Below, in pieces: positions 45,804 through 55,624 of a stretch of DNA of 64,000 bases. The number at the start of each line of letters is the position of its first letter. The first letter of the stretch is position 1. The stretch comes from Methylacidiphilum sp. Yel. Lineage in GTDB: Bacteria; Verrucomicrobiota; Verrucomicrobiia; Methylacidiphilales; Methylacidiphilaceae. Below the pieces are notes generated by a model. The model was not told the origin of the DNA and ran no database searches. It saw nothing but the letters and a program-made list of their open reading frames with translations. The stretch covers positions 1-64,000 of the forward strand of contig NZ_LXQB01000088.1 of NCBI RefSeq assembly GCF_004421185.1, in the 5' to 3' direction. A program made the translations under genes and the position numbers.

Positions 45804-46868
45804 TTACGATGGTTTAGCTCGCAAATACTGAGAGGGCCATGAAACTTTGACTCCCAGGGCATCAGCAGCCTTCAAAACCCAGTAAGGCTCTCTGAGTAGC
45901 TCTCTAGCTAAAAAAACGCAATCGGCTTTATTTTCAGAAAGAATACCCTCAGCCTGCCAGGGATCGGTGATCATCCCTACAGCACCCGTCATAATGCCTA
46001 CTTGCTTACGTATCGATTGAGAGAATGGGACTTGATAGTTAGGACCAATCGGTATAGGGACATTAATAAGCCCACCACTAGAACAATCGATCAAATCAAT
46101 TCCAATCTCTTTAAGCCGATGACAAAAGGAAATCGATTGCTCAAGATCCCAGCCATCTTTATGCCAATCAGATGCCGAAATGCGGACAAAAACAGGGAGT
46201 TCTGGAGGCCACAGGGATCGGACAGCCTTCGCAACAATAAGAGGAAATCTCATCCTGTTTTCTAGACTTCCCCCAAATTCATCCGTCCGCTTATTAGACA
46301 GCGGGGAAAGAAATTCATGAAGCAAGTAGCCATGAGCCATATGGATTTCCAACACTTGGAATCCAGCTTTTCTTGCCCGTTGTGTCGCGCGGGCAAAATC
46401 CTCTTCTACTCTATGGATATCTTTGTGGGTCATCTCCATGGGTATAGGAGAAAGCGCATCAAAAGGGATGGGACTGGGCGCTATAGGAATCCAGCCGTTT
46501 CTTTCAGGAGGAACTGGAGCCCCTCCAAACCATGGCTTATCAGTGGAAGCCTTTCTGCCTGCATGGGCAATCTGTATCCCCGCAACCGCGCCTTGTTTGG
46601 AAATAAAATTAACAATTGGAATAAAAGGCTCAATATGCCTATCAGACCAAATACCTGAATCAAAAGGGGTAATTCTTCCTTCTGGACTGACTGCTGTCGC
46701 TTCAACCATTACTAAACTGACTCCTCCTACAGCTCTTGAACCTAAATGGACAAGATGCCACTCATTTACAAATCCTTCTTCAGCCGAATACATACACATT
46801 GGAGAAAGGAAAATCCTGTTTTTAAAACGGACTGAACGGATACAAAAAGGCTCAAAGAGCTTGCTCAT
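45804..46868 (-). CDS. Old-yellow-enzyme family NAD(P)H:flavin oxidoreductase, YqjM type
   Basis: 354-aa FMN TIM barrel: FKNRIFLSPMCMYSAEEGFV near the N-terminus with the YqjM-type Cys, IQIAHAGRKAS, QVLEIHMAHGYLLHEFLSPL with NKRTDEFGGSLENRMRF, and the phosphate-binding end CVFLARELLREPYW. YqjM-like enzymes reduce activated C=C bonds of enones and may help against electrophile or oxidative stress. Co-directional with rpe and likely in one operon. Confidence 0.9.
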   Translation of the reverse strand: MSKLFEPFCIRSVRFKNRIFLSPMCMYSAEEGFVNEWHLVHLGSRAVGGVSLVMVEATAVSPEGRITPFDSGIWSDRHIEPFIPIVNFISKQGAVAGIQIAHAGRKASTDKPWFGGAPVPPERNGWIPIAPSPIPFDALSPIPMEMTHKDIHRVEEDFARATQRARKAGFQVLEIHMAHGYLLHEFLSPLSNKRTDEFGGSLENRMRFPLIVAKAVRSLWPPELPVFVRISASDWHKDGWDLEQSISFCHRLKEIGIDLIDCSSGGLINVPIPIGPNYQVPFSQSIRKQVGIMTGAVGMITDPWQAEGILSENKADCVFLARELLREPYWVLKAADALGVKVSWPSQYLRAKPS

Positions 46869-46898
46869 AGTTTCTCTTTGTTCTCAGTTAGTTTGTTT

Positions 46899-47696
46899 TT
46901 AGTTGCTGCCAATCTGCCGAGGCAATTTAAAATCTTTCATTGAAATAATCTGTCTGGCATGAGTTTGTCCAAATATATATTTGAGTCGGTATTCTAGATC
47001 GAAAAGAGAGGGCATATATCCAAACAGGCCCTTTTCAGCATTGGCTTGATAGTGGATATCAAGCTTATCGACAACCGCAATAAACCATGCCATGGCCACC
47101 GGTTTGGGTAGCCTGCCTTCTACATACAGGACTGAAAAATCATCTTTACTAATCCATATTTTACCTTGAACAGAGTTGATTAGCTTTTCTATCTTAGACT
47201 GATAGGGTTGGTTCGGTTTTGGCTCAAAACCGATAATATATGAAGCCAGTCCATGCCATTGGTTCATTCCTTCGTAATGTAATTTAAATCGGGGAACAAG
47301 GTTCCGAAGCGAAAGATAATCTGAGACTAAGTTAGCCGTCTGAGCTTTTTGAATGTCTTTGGTGCTCATCTTTCGGAAAGACAAAGTTCCGCTATTTGGG
47401 TCAGCTGACAAAAGAAAGCCTTCTCCAGGTTTGACTAGAAATTCAAGACAGTCTGTCTTTACAGGCTTTCCAAAAGGGTCTAATTTTTGAAGTTCAATTT
47501 TTTCCTGATATTCCAACCCAAGCATAGCTTTGGTCATCAGCTCGTTTTGAGAGATGGCACGGCTGACGATTTCTTCAAGAGTTATGGAAGATTTATTAGT
47601 TTGCTGATCTTTATGTTGGCTATTGGCAAAGGACCATCCATACATCAACAAAAGCAAGATTTCAAAAATAACAACTATCATTTGCTTTTTTTTCAT
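46899..47696 (-). CDS. Exported protein, possibly LolA-like
   Basis: 265 aa with a signal peptide (about 6-24). The mature part has repeated beta-strand-like segments (CLEFLVKPGEGFLLSADPNS, GLASYIIGFEPKPNQPYQSK, GKIWISKDDFSVLYVEGRLP), a pattern seen in LolA-fold proteins of acidobacteria and verrucomicrobia that bind lipids in the periplasm. The assignment is by pattern only. First gene of the OYE-rpe-prpD run. Only 20 bp separate it from the divergent aminotransferase. Confidence 0.55.
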   Translation of the reverse strand: MKKKQMIVVIFEILLLLMYGWSFANSQHKDQQTNKSSITLEEIVSRAISQNELMTKAMLGLEYQEKIELQKLDPFGKPVKTDCLEFLVKPGEGFLLSADPNSGTLSFRKMSTKDIQKAQTANLVSDYLSLRNLVPRFKLHYEGMNQWHGLASYIIGFEPKPNQPYQSKIEKLINSVQGKIWISKDDFSVLYVEGRLPKPVAMAWFIAVVDKLDIHYQANAEKGLFGYMPSLFDLEYRLKYIFGQTHARQIISMKDFKLPRQIGSN

Positions 47697-47716
47697 AAGA
47701 AAGATATTTTGACGGA

Positions 47717-48805
47717 ATGTCGAACCACATAAAACTTTTTATACCTGGTCCTACTGAAGTATCTAAAAAGACTTTCGAAGCTTTTGCAAGTCCAATGATC
47801 GGACACAGAAGCAAGGACTTCCAAGCTCTTTATCGTGAAGTCCAATCTGGGCTTCAGAAACTATTCTATACGCAAAGACCTGTGTTTTTCAGTACAAGTT
47901 CCGCTTGGGGGGTCATGGAAGCTGCCATACGAAATCTCGTTCAGAAAAAAGTGCTTTGCTGTATGAATGGAGCTTTCTCTGACAAATGGTTTGATGTAGC
48001 AATCCGCTGCGGTAAAGAAGCAGATAAGCTCCAGTATCCATGGGGAAAGCCAATTGATCCTAGTGATTTAAAAAACCGTTTAAATTCGAACGCATATGAT
48101 GCAGTAACTTTCATTCATAATGAAACTTCCACGGGAATGATGAATCCTCTTTTTGAAGTTGCTGCCGTCATGAAAGAGTTCCCAGAGGTTTCTTTTATCG
48201 TAGACTGTGTCTCTTCCTTCAGTGTTCTTAAGATTCCTTTTGATGATCTTGGAATAGATGTCATGTTAACGGGTACTCAAAAAGCTTTGGCTTTGCCTCC
48301 CGGCGGAGCTCTTTTTGTCGTATCACAAAAAGCAATGGCTAAAGCTGAAAAAACACCTGCAAGAGGATATTACTTTGATTTCCTTGAGTTTCAAAAGAAT
48401 CACGAAAATTCCATGACTCCCAGTACCCCTTCCATCAGTCTCTTTTATGCATTGAAAAGTAAAATAGCAGAAATCTTCGAAGAAGGACTTGAAAACAGAT
48501 ATCAAAGGCATCTCACCATGGCTTTGATGACAAGGCAATGGGCCAAGAAAAGGGGCTTTGAGCTTTTCCCACAAATTGGATATGAATCGATTTCTTTGAG
48601 TTGTATCAAAAACAATCTAGGGATTGATATTCCTCAATGGATTCAACTTCTTAAAAATCGTTATAGCATGATAATTGATGGAGGCTATGGGAAAATAAAA
48701 GGACAGACTTTTCGGATTTCTCATATGGGAGATGAGACCCCTAAAACCATTGGCAATCTCTTGGATAATCTGGATGAGTGCTTACAAGAACTTAAGAAAG
48801 CTTGA
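47717..48805 (+). CDS. Class V aminotransferase, serine/alanine-glyoxylate type
   Basis: 362-aa PLP enzyme: IKLFIPGPTEVSKKTFEA at the start, GHRSKDFQALYREVQSGL, FSTSSAWGVMEAAIRNL, VTFIHNETSTGMMNP, and the PLP lysine in MLTGTQKALALPPGG. Related enzymes convert glyoxylate with serine or alanine to glycine, and the family also includes phosphoserine-type members. In a C1-using bacterium a glyoxylate/serine role next to the SHMT fusion would make sense, but the substrate is not proved by sequence. Confidence 0.88.
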   Translation: MSNHIKLFIPGPTEVSKKTFEAFASPMIGHRSKDFQALYREVQSGLQKLFYTQRPVFFSTSSAWGVMEAAIRNLVQKKVLCCMNGAFSDKWFDVAIRCGKEADKLQYPWGKPIDPSDLKNRLNSNAYDAVTFIHNETSTGMMNPLFEVAAVMKEFPEVSFIVDCVSSFSVLKIPFDDLGIDVMLTGTQKALALPPGGALFVVSQKAMAKAEKTPARGYYFDFLEFQKNHENSMTPSTPSISLFYALKSKIAEIFEEGLENRYQRHLTMALMTRQWAKKRGFELFPQIGYESISLSCIKNNLGIDIPQWIQLLKNRYSMIIDGGYGKIKGQTFRISHMGDETPKTIGNLLDNLDECLQELKKA

Positions 48806-49075
48806 TGGTTTAGCTTACTTTATAAAGTAATGCCTCACAAGCGTCGTGTGTGTGGGTGAGTTGCGCCACAAGGGGGGGGTAGGCCAAATCATTGGGTTTT
48901 ACAAAGAAGAGATTTTTTTCTCCAACTTAGAGGGGGGTGCGGAGAAACCATGTCGGCCCTCCTCACAGCTAACGCTTCAGCCAGTAGGAATACAGCAAGC
49001 AGGAATTTTTCTTTTGAACATTGACTCTTTCCAAAGACAGTTTTTAATCCTATCTTTGAGGAAAGAACTATTGGC

Positions 49076-49747
49076 ATGCGTATTCTTGTCGTCGAAGATG
49101 AAGGTAAAATCTGCCGATTCATTGCCAAGGGATTGGAAGCAGAGGGTTTTGTTGTCGATACTTGCAACCGAGGTGAGGAGGCCCTACTTCAATTGCTCAC
49201 AACCCCTTATGATGCAGCGATCTTAGACATTATGCTTCCAGGACCAGATGGGATCAGTGTCCTTAAGGCTGTTAGGGAAAAAGGGGTTCATCTTCCTATT
49301 CTTTTATTGAGTGCAAGAAGCCAAACAAGAGACAAAATAGAAGGGTTGAACAGTGGTGCTGACGACTATCTTCCAAAACCTTTTTCTATGGATGAGCTAG
49401 TGGCTCGTTTAAGGGCCTTAATCCGAAGAACGGCAGGTGTCGGTCTCTCTGTTTATAAAGTAGGGAATTTGACGCTGAATTTGGTAACAAGAGAAGTGTT
49501 CCGCGGTCAAAAGAAAATCGATTTAACGGCAAAGGAATTTTCCCTTCTTGAGCTACTAATGAGAACACCAGGAAGAGTTTTCACGAGGACTCAAATTTGT
49601 GAGCATGTTTGGAATTATCATTTTGATCCTGGAACAAACCTTGTGGATGTCTATATCCAAAAGCTGCGCAAAAAGATTGACGAACTGGAAGAACAAAAAT
49701 TGATACAAACCGTTCGGGGTGTTGGCTACAAGATAGAAGCCGTCTAG
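49076..49747 (+). CDS. OmpR-family response regulator
   Basis: 223 aa: a receiver domain (1-115) with phospho-acceptor Asp51 in AAILDIMLPGPDG and Lys in DDYLPKPFSMDELVAR, and a winged-helix DNA-binding domain (125-220) with LTAKEFSLLELLMRTPGRVF and VDVYIQKLRKKID. It pairs with the sensor kinase 11 bp downstream. Because of the metal pump operon nearby it may be a CusR/CzcR-type metal regulator (inference). Confidence 0.93.
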   Translation: MRILVVEDEGKICRFIAKGLEAEGFVVDTCNRGEEALLQLLTTPYDAAILDIMLPGPDGISVLKAVREKGVHLPILLLSARSQTRDKIEGLNSGADDYLPKPFSMDELVARLRALIRRTAGVGLSVYKVGNLTLNLVTREVFRGQKKIDLTAKEFSLLELLMRTPGRVFTRTQICEHVWNYHFDPGTNLVDVYIQKLRKKIDELEEQKLIQTVRGVGYKIEAV

Positions 49748-49758
49748 GAAACCCTGCT

Positions 49759-51165
49759 GTGGCCATTTCTATTGTTGCTATGAAAAACCTTCCTCTAGGC
49801 TGGAAGATAGCCCTTTGGAGCGCTTTTTTAGTTGGAGTCTCTCTTCTTTCATCTGGAATTGTCGCTGGCTTGGCCCTCTATAGAGAGTTGATTGAAAGTA
49901 CAGACAAAGAGTTGAAAACCGATTCGATTGAATTGGTCGGTCTTTTAACCGAAAAGCCTGTCTCCTTCTTTTCTTCTAAAGACTCATTTTCTTTGAATAT
50001 TAATCCCTTCGAAGAAAGCTCCATTCTCGAACTGTCTTATTCTAATCCAGCATTGATCTACAAATCGCCACTCTTAGCTGGTAAAAACCTCTTTGAAGAC
50101 CATGCAATCAACAGTTTTTTTTATGCACAACTTGGAGATGGCCTCTATCGCGTATTTTATACTGAAAAGAACGGGTATAAGCTTGCTCTTGGGAAAAAGA
50201 TGCTTTCGATCTATGAAATCCTCACTGAAGCTTCCTACGCCTATCTACTATCTGCCCCCTTCGCTTTGATCCTTTCCACTTTTGGAGGTTGGTGGATCTC
50301 TAGAAAGGCTTTGCTGCCCATCCGTCAAATGACCTCTACCCTTGAACAGATCAGAGCTTCGGCTTTGCATCAAAGACTTTCCATTCCAGCACTAGATCCA
50401 GATCTTAAAAGGCTTGTAACGATCCTCAATGAAATGCTTGGAAGATTGGAAGAGGCTTTTCAAAGAGAAATTAGACTGACCGCTGATGCCTCCCACGAAT
50501 TAAAAACACCCCTAACCATTTTAAAAAACGAGTTGGAATCAGCACTCCAAAGAACTGATATAGATAGTCAAACTGAAAAAACGTTTCTGAACTTATACGA
50601 ACAGGTCCAGTCTTTAAGCTCTATTACGCAAACACTTCTTTTTTTATCTAATTTGGATAGAGACAGTTCTTTTATAAAACCGACTCGTATCGACATATCC
50701 CAAATCCTCAACGAAATTTTAGAAGACACCGCTATTCTTGCTGCCTCCAAAGGGATCACTATTGAAAAGCAACTCCCCCAATCGACTCCCATGATTGCCG
50801 ACGAAGATCTCATACGCCGACTCTTATGGAATATCTTTGACAATGCTATTCAGTACAATATTTCAGGGGGGTACATAGGCGTGAGCTTGCAACTTAAAGG
50901 TACTGACCGATGCCTTCTTCAGATAAGTAACAGTGGGCCTGTAGTGCCCGAAGAAGAAAGAAAAAAAATTTTCGAACGCTTTTACAGAGGGAAGAATGCT
51001 ACTGAACATGGAATTTCTGGACATGGACTAGGTCTTAATTTGTGTAGGGAAATTGTGCTCGCCCATAAAGGAGAAATTACCTACTTGATTGATGAAAAAG
51101 GACACAACCAGTTTTCCCTCCTTCTTCCAACAGGTTGTGGTAATGAATCAGAGAAAAAAAACTAG
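49759..51165 (+). CDS. Sensor histidine kinase
   Basis: 468 aa, two transmembrane segments (about 20-42 and 160-180) flanking a sensing domain of about 115 residues, then HAMP (about 180-230), the dimerisation domain with phospho-acceptor His246 in DASHELKTPLTILKNELE, and an ATP-binding domain with N box NIFDNAIQYN and G boxes GHGLGLNLC. The GTG start has AGGA nine bases upstream; ATG at 49,780 is an alternative. The architecture matches CusS/CzcS-type kinases. Confidence 0.93.
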   Translation: MAISIVAMKNLPLGWKIALWSAFLVGVSLLSSGIVAGLALYRELIESTDKELKTDSIELVGLLTEKPVSFFSSKDSFSLNINPFEESSILELSYSNPALIYKSPLLAGKNLFEDHAINSFFYAQLGDGLYRVFYTEKNGYKLALGKKMLSIYEILTEASYAYLLSAPFALILSTFGGWWISRKALLPIRQMTSTLEQIRASALHQRLSIPALDPDLKRLVTILNEMLGRLEEAFQREIRLTADASHELKTPLTILKNELESALQRTDIDSQTEKTFLNLYEQVQSLSSITQTLLFLSNLDRDSSFIKPTRIDISQILNEILEDTAILAASKGITIEKQLPQSTPMIADEDLIRRLLWNIFDNAIQYNISGGYIGVSLQLKGTDRCLLQISNSGPVVPEEERKKIFERFYRGKNATEHGISGHGLGLNLCREIVLAHKGEITYLIDEKGHNQFSLLLPTGCGNESEKKN

Positions 51166-51172
51166 CTGTTCT

Positions 51173-51922
51173 TTAGCCGGTTGCTTTGCCTTGGTTGGCC
51201 ACCATTCGTTCGGCTTTCTTAATCTCTTGAATATCTCCAAGGTAATAGGAAGTAAGTTTTCTGCCTTTCTCATCGAGTTCATAAACCAAAGGAAAACCCG
51301 TCGGGATATTCAATCCAACGATCTCTTTGTCACTGATACTCTCGATATGCTTTATTAGGGCACGAATACTATTCCCATGGGCAGCAATCAATACCTTTTT
51401 TCCAGAGAGAACTTCGGGAAGAATCTTCTCAGTCCAGTAGGGCACAGTTCTCTCTAAGGTGTCTTTTAGACTTTCAGCTGAGGGAATGCTTTCAGGAGGC
51501 AGGGATCTATAGCGAGGATCAAACTTAGGATGTCTTGGATCGTTCGAATCTAATACAGGTGGCCTAATGTCATAGCTTCTGCGCCACAACAGTACTTGCT
51601 CTTCCCCATATTTTTTTGCCATTTCAGATTTATTGAGTCCTTGCAAAGCCCCATAATGCCTTTCGTTAAGCCGCCAACTTTTCTCCACAGGAATCCACAT
51701 CAAGTCCATTTTATCCAGGATGATCCAAAGCGTTCGGATTGCTCGTTTTAAAAGGGACGTATAGGCAATATCAAAGACAAAATTCTCTTCTTTTAGTAAC
51801 CTAGCGGCGTTTTCTGCTTCTTCTATTCCATGGGCAGATAAATCAATGTCTGTCCAGCCCGTAAACCTATTCTCCCTATTCCATAGACTTTCACCATGAC
51901 GAAGAAAGACAACTTTCATCAT
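51173..51922 (-). CDS. gpmA: 2,3-bisphosphoglycerate-dependent phosphoglycerate mutase
   Basis: 249 aa. It interconverts 3- and 2-phosphoglycerate in glycolysis and gluconeogenesis. The phospho-His motif [19 protein letters not shown] (His9), [20 protein letters not shown] and the second catalytic His in [18 protein letters not shown] are present. It is convergent with the kinase gene, 7 bp apart, and splits the regulator pair from the efflux operon. Confidence 0.96.
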   Translation of the reverse strand: MMKVVFLRHGESLWNRENRFTGWTDIDLSAHGIEEAENAARLLKEENFVFDIAYTSLLKRAIRTLWIILDKMDLMWIPVEKSWRLNERHYGALQGLNKSEMAKKYGEEQVLLWRRSYDIRPPVLDSNDPRHPKFDPRYRSLPPESIPSAESLKDTLERTVPYWTEKILPEVLSGKKVLIAAHGNSIRALIKHIESISDKEIVGLNIPTGFPLVYELDEKGRKLTSYYLGDIQEIKKAERMVANQGKATG

Positions 51923-52060
51923 TTATTATGAGTCGAAATTGGCAAAAAAGAAAAATTAATTTTTTTTCATTGAAACGATTATTCTTTCTTTACCTTATCG
52001 ATCCATGTTTTCTCTAAAGAAGATAGTTAAAAAAGCCGGTTATTTTCCAGAACAGTAGAC

Positions 52061-53404
52061 ATGAGCTTTCACATCATAGTCATGAAAATAGGTTATGGCA
52101 TGCAACTGCTTAGTATCTGGATTTTCTGTTTTATCGCCTTTGATTGCATATATGGAGCAGAGAATAAAGAAAGACTTTTAAAAAAGCTGGTTGAACAAGC
52201 CCTTACAGTCGATCCCACAGTCCGTTATTTTTATATGGAAATCGAAGCGGCAAAAGGTCAACAAATTCAGGCTAGACTATTTCCTTTCCCTCAGTTCATC
52301 GGGTATATTGGACCATGGAATAGCAGTGGCTCTATTAATGCTCCTTCGGCCTTCATTCCCTATGGCTATCAGTTATACCAACTTTACCAACCCCTTCCAT
52401 TTCCTGGTAAGCTTAAATCTCATAAAGAAATAGCTCATCTAGACCGGGAAATTGCCGAGCTTGTTTTTTTAAGATACAAATTATTTTTAGCCTTCAAAGT
52501 CTATTCCCTTCTTTACAGTATAGGACTTACCAACGAAAATCTTCGAGTCACTGAAGAAATCATTGAAAGGCTATCGGCCTTGATTACCTTTTTGTCACAA
52601 AGACCTAAGATTGGTATCCAAGGCCTTATTGAACTAAAAGTTCTTCAGGGAAGTTTAATTAGTTTTCTCCAGAGCCAAAGGGATCAGCAACAAAACCTGA
52701 CCACTCTCAAATCTCAACTCAACGCCCTTTTAAATCAATCTCCTTTAACCCCCTTACCTTCGAACATCCTTCCTGAGAGAACTTTCCCTAAACTAAGTCT
52801 GGAATCTCTCCGAGGGTTAGCATTAACTCATAACCCCACAATTCTTATCAATGATCTTTTAATACGCAGGGCTGAAAAAGAGCTCTACTTAGCCAAGCTA
52901 AATGCCTATCCAGATTTCACTGCTGGTCCTTTCTGGGAATACAACAAAGGCATTAATACCGATCAGGGAGGTGGGATTACTTTTACTGTAGGAATTCCTT
53001 TCAGCGGTTCGAATGTTCCAGGTCAAGCCGGATTTGCATGGACAACGAACAAAGGAAACATTATCAGTGCGCAAGCAAAAGTATCCCAAGCTCATTCCAT
53101 ATACCATGCTACTGTTCAAATGATTGATTCTTTACTTGGCTCCCGATTTGCTGTTTATGAAAAAGCTCGAGAACAACTCCTATCATTGCCTTCGGAAAAA
53201 ATTTTAGAGAAGCTGAAAGAGGCAGCAGCTATTGCAGAAAGACAGTACCGAGTAGGATCGATTGATATCAACCGGTTTCTAGCAGTCCAAAAACAATACC
53301 AAGCGGTTTCTTTATCAATCAGAAATACTGAAATCGATCTGCTCTCATCCTTTTACGAATTAGAGAACATTGCCGGAATAGAACCTAGCCAAACTATATT
53401 TTAA
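52061..53404 (+). CDS. Outer-membrane efflux protein 1 (CzcC/TolC type)
   Basis: 447 aa with an N-terminal hydrophobic signal (about 15-30) and the repeated helical-hairpin pattern of the outer-membrane factor family: YMEIEAAKGQQIQARLFPFP, QRPKIGIQGLIELKVLQGSL, and near the end AAAIAERQYRVGSIDINRFL. It forms the outer-membrane channel for the pump encoded downstream. Its neighbour at 53,406 is a clear paralogue, sharing EAAKGQ, RPKIGIQGL, and AERQYRVG. Confidence 0.87.
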   Translation: MSFHIIVMKIGYGMQLLSIWIFCFIAFDCIYGAENKERLLKKLVEQALTVDPTVRYFYMEIEAAKGQQIQARLFPFPQFIGYIGPWNSSGSINAPSAFIPYGYQLYQLYQPLPFPGKLKSHKEIAHLDREIAELVFLRYKLFLAFKVYSLLYSIGLTNENLRVTEEIIERLSALITFLSQRPKIGIQGLIELKVLQGSLISFLQSQRDQQQNLTTLKSQLNALLNQSPLTPLPSNILPERTFPKLSLESLRGLALTHNPTILINDLLIRRAEKELYLAKLNAYPDFTAGPFWEYNKGINTDQGGGITFTVGIPFSGSNVPGQAGFAWTTNKGNIISAQAKVSQAHSIYHATVQMIDSLLGSRFAVYEKAREQLLSLPSEKILEKLKEAAAIAERQYRVGSIDINRFLAVQKQYQAVSLSIRNTEIDLLSSFYELENIAGIEPSQTIF

Positions 53405-53405
53405 A

Positions 53406-54719
53406 ATGAAAACACAGCCCAAAATTAAGCCTTGTTATCCTTTTTTTCTTCTTGAACTCCTGGTCCTTTGTCTCTGTTTTTTTTGTCTTCCTTTTTCTTT
53501 GAAAGGCCAATCGGATAAGTTGAACTTTTCTATTACGATTCAAAATCTCATAGAAGAAGCCTACCGGAGGAATCCAGAAATACTCTATTATGAAGCAGGG
53601 ATCGAAGCGGCTAAAGGTCAATCGATCCAAGCAAAAATTTTACCCTATCCAGAAATTGTTGGCTATGCCGGCCCATGGTTTAGCTCCCCAAGTCAGGGAG
53701 AAAAAGCAGGTGGGGCAACGGGTTTTTACCAAGAATACGAAATCGTTCAGCCCTTTTTCTTCCCTGGGAAAATGGACATTCTTAAAGCCATTTCAGACAA
53801 AGATGGAGAATTAGCAAGGCTTTGGTTAAATCAATTCAAGTTAAGCTTAAGAGCGCAAGTGGCAAGCCTTGCTTATCAGTTGGCTGTCGCCGATGTGAAT
53901 GCAAAAGCAACACAAGAAATTGTCAACCAAAGCAAAGAACTAATCGATTTTTTAGCAAAACGCCCAAAAATCGGAATTCAAGGGCTGCTTGATTTGAGGA
54001 TAATCCAGGGAAGTTTAGTTGATTTTCAGAGAATGTACAGGGAGCAGGAACAACTAAAAAAAACAGTGTTTGCTCAACTCAACGCTATTCTTGGCTATCC
54101 TCCAGAGCATCCTCTTCCTCAAAATATTTTACCGCCAGTCCAATGGCCTACTGTTCCTGATCTACAAAAGCTTCTTGATTTGGCAAGCAGACAAAACAAT
54201 TTCATCAAAATGCGAGTGGTGGAAATCGAACGAGCTGGAAAAGTAATCGATTCGGCAAAGCTGATGAATATGCCAGATTTCGGTCTTGGTCCTTATTTCA
54301 TTCAGGAAAAAGGGACAAACAACAACATTGGTCCAGGAGTGATTTTTACTAGTGGCGTTCCTCTTTGGAATCAGAACCGTGGAAATATTCTTAGCTCTGA
54401 AGCAAGAAAAGAGCAGGCGGTTTCCATGCTCGCTTCAACTTGGAGAATGGTTCAAAGTGCGATCAACTCCAGATTAGAAGTATATAGACAAGCAACCAAC
54501 TTATTAGCTAAACAGCCACTATCCCTTTTGGAAGAACTTCGTTCGGCCGTCAATCTTGCCGAAAGACAGTATCGGGTTGGAGCCCTGCCTGTTCAAACAT
54601 TTCTAGAAATGCAAAGACAATATCTCTTCAGTGCGCTTACTTTAAGAACTGCACAGATCGATGCAGCGGTTGCTTTCTATGACCTACAAACCCTTACTGG
54701 TGGAGAATGGTCAAAATAA
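53406..54719 (+). CDS. Outer-membrane efflux protein 2 (CzcC/TolC type)
   Basis: 437 aa, paralogue of the preceding gene, only one base after its stop. Signal peptide (about 8-35), then IEAAKGQSIQAKILPYPEIV, KRPKIGIQGLLDLRIIQGSL and NLAERQYRVGALPVQTFLEM. The tandem pair arose by duplication. The two channels might serve different pumps or conditions, or form mixed trimers (inference). Confidence 0.87.
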   Translation: MKTQPKIKPCYPFFLLELLVLCLCFFCLPFSLKGQSDKLNFSITIQNLIEEAYRRNPEILYYEAGIEAAKGQSIQAKILPYPEIVGYAGPWFSSPSQGEKAGGATGFYQEYEIVQPFFFPGKMDILKAISDKDGELARLWLNQFKLSLRAQVASLAYQLAVADVNAKATQEIVNQSKELIDFLAKRPKIGIQGLLDLRIIQGSLVDFQRMYREQEQLKKTVFAQLNAILGYPPEHPLPQNILPPVQWPTVPDLQKLLDLASRQNNFIKMRVVEIERAGKVIDSAKLMNMPDFGLGPYFIQEKGTNNNIGPGVIFTSGVPLWNQNRGNILSSEARKEQAVSMLASTWRMVQSAINSRLEVYRQATNLLAKQPLSLLEELRSAVNLAERQYRVGALPVQTFLEMQRQYLFSALTLRTAQIDAAVAFYDLQTLTGGEWSK

Positions 54720-54733
54720 CATTAAAATGATAA

Positions 54734-55615
54734 ATGCTACTGACTGCAATGCACTTCTGTTTTTTATTGTGCCCCTTCCTAATAAAGTTTCCAGGCTTTA
54801 CCTCTTTTTTTATTTTCTTTTTTGTTCTCATAGCTTGGTTGACTTTCTTTTTTTATCCTTCCCTTTATGGAGAAGTTATGAACAATCCTTCTGGAGCTTC
54901 TGCGCCGGAGATTGTTTTTGAAGAGTCTCTGCCGCGACTGGACCCCTCCTCTCCGCCGCAATTCATTCCTGGTAAAGGACTTTTCCTTGGTGAAATCACA
55001 GAAAAAGAAATGGGGATTCAAAAAGAGGCCGCGGTCGAAAAGGAAATTGCTCCCCTCTACTTTGGAGAAAGTCAAGTTTACAGGGCCTCATGGGAAAAAA
55101 CTTCCGAGCAGAGTGGTTTGAAAGAAGGTTTTGCCTATTCTACTTCTTTTATTGATGCTAAAGATTCTGAAAAACTTAACGTTGGTCAACGCGTGCTTGT
55201 TAAATCCAAACAGGAAAGCTCAGAGGCTAGCTATGAGGGAAAGATTTTTTTTATAGACAAAGAGCTCATTCCAGTCATAGGGAAAGCTGAACTCATTTTA
55301 CAGATCACTGATCCTAAACAGAGTCTCCAAGCGGGTGATTGGATAAACTTTGAAACTTCCCTGGGGCTGGTTGCAACTTGGGTAACTGTTCCTGAATCGG
55401 CAATTTTGTACACCGCCAGTGGCTGCTTCTCCTATCTTTTTTTAGGTCATGGCAGGTATCTACGCAAACCGATTGAAGTCGCCTTTGTCAGTCAAGGAAT
55501 AGCCGCCATAAAAAAAGGAATCGAAAAAGGACAAGAGGTTGTGACACACGGGGCCAAACAGCTTTGGTTACTCGAACTGTCTCTGTCTCAATCTGGAGGG
55601 CCTTCCACCTACTAA
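54734..55615 (+). CDS. Compact periplasmic adaptor-like protein of the efflux system
   Basis: 293 aa with one or two N-terminal hydrophobic segments (about 5-45). It has beta-barrel and membrane-proximal parts like CzcB/HlyD adaptors (VGQRVLVKSKQESSEASYEG, VPESAILYTASGCFSYLFLG and the end GIEKGQEVVTHGAKQL). The long alpha-helical hairpin and the two lipoyl halves of normal adaptors, which run to 350-500 residues, are not seen. It lies between the channel and pump genes, so the role is clear from context, but it must contact its partners differently. Confidence 0.7.
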   Translation: MLLTAMHFCFLLCPFLIKFPGFTSFFIFFFVLIAWLTFFFYPSLYGEVMNNPSGASAPEIVFEESLPRLDPSSPPQFIPGKGLFLGEITEKEMGIQKEAAVEKEIAPLYFGESQVYRASWEKTSEQSGLKEGFAYSTSFIDAKDSEKLNVGQRVLVKSKQESSEASYEGKIFFIDKELIPVIGKAELILQITDPKQSLQAGDWINFETSLGLVATWVTVPESAILYTASGCFSYLFLGHGRYLRKPIEVAFVSQGIAAIKKGIEKGQEVVTHGAKQLWLLELSLSQSGGPSTY

Positions 55616-55624
55616 AGCAAAGTT

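Noticed and set aside
48846-49226. Plus-strand open frame of 126 codons before the response regulator
   Set aside because: It overlaps the regulator gene by 150 bp in another frame, contains a G-run and has no family resemblance.
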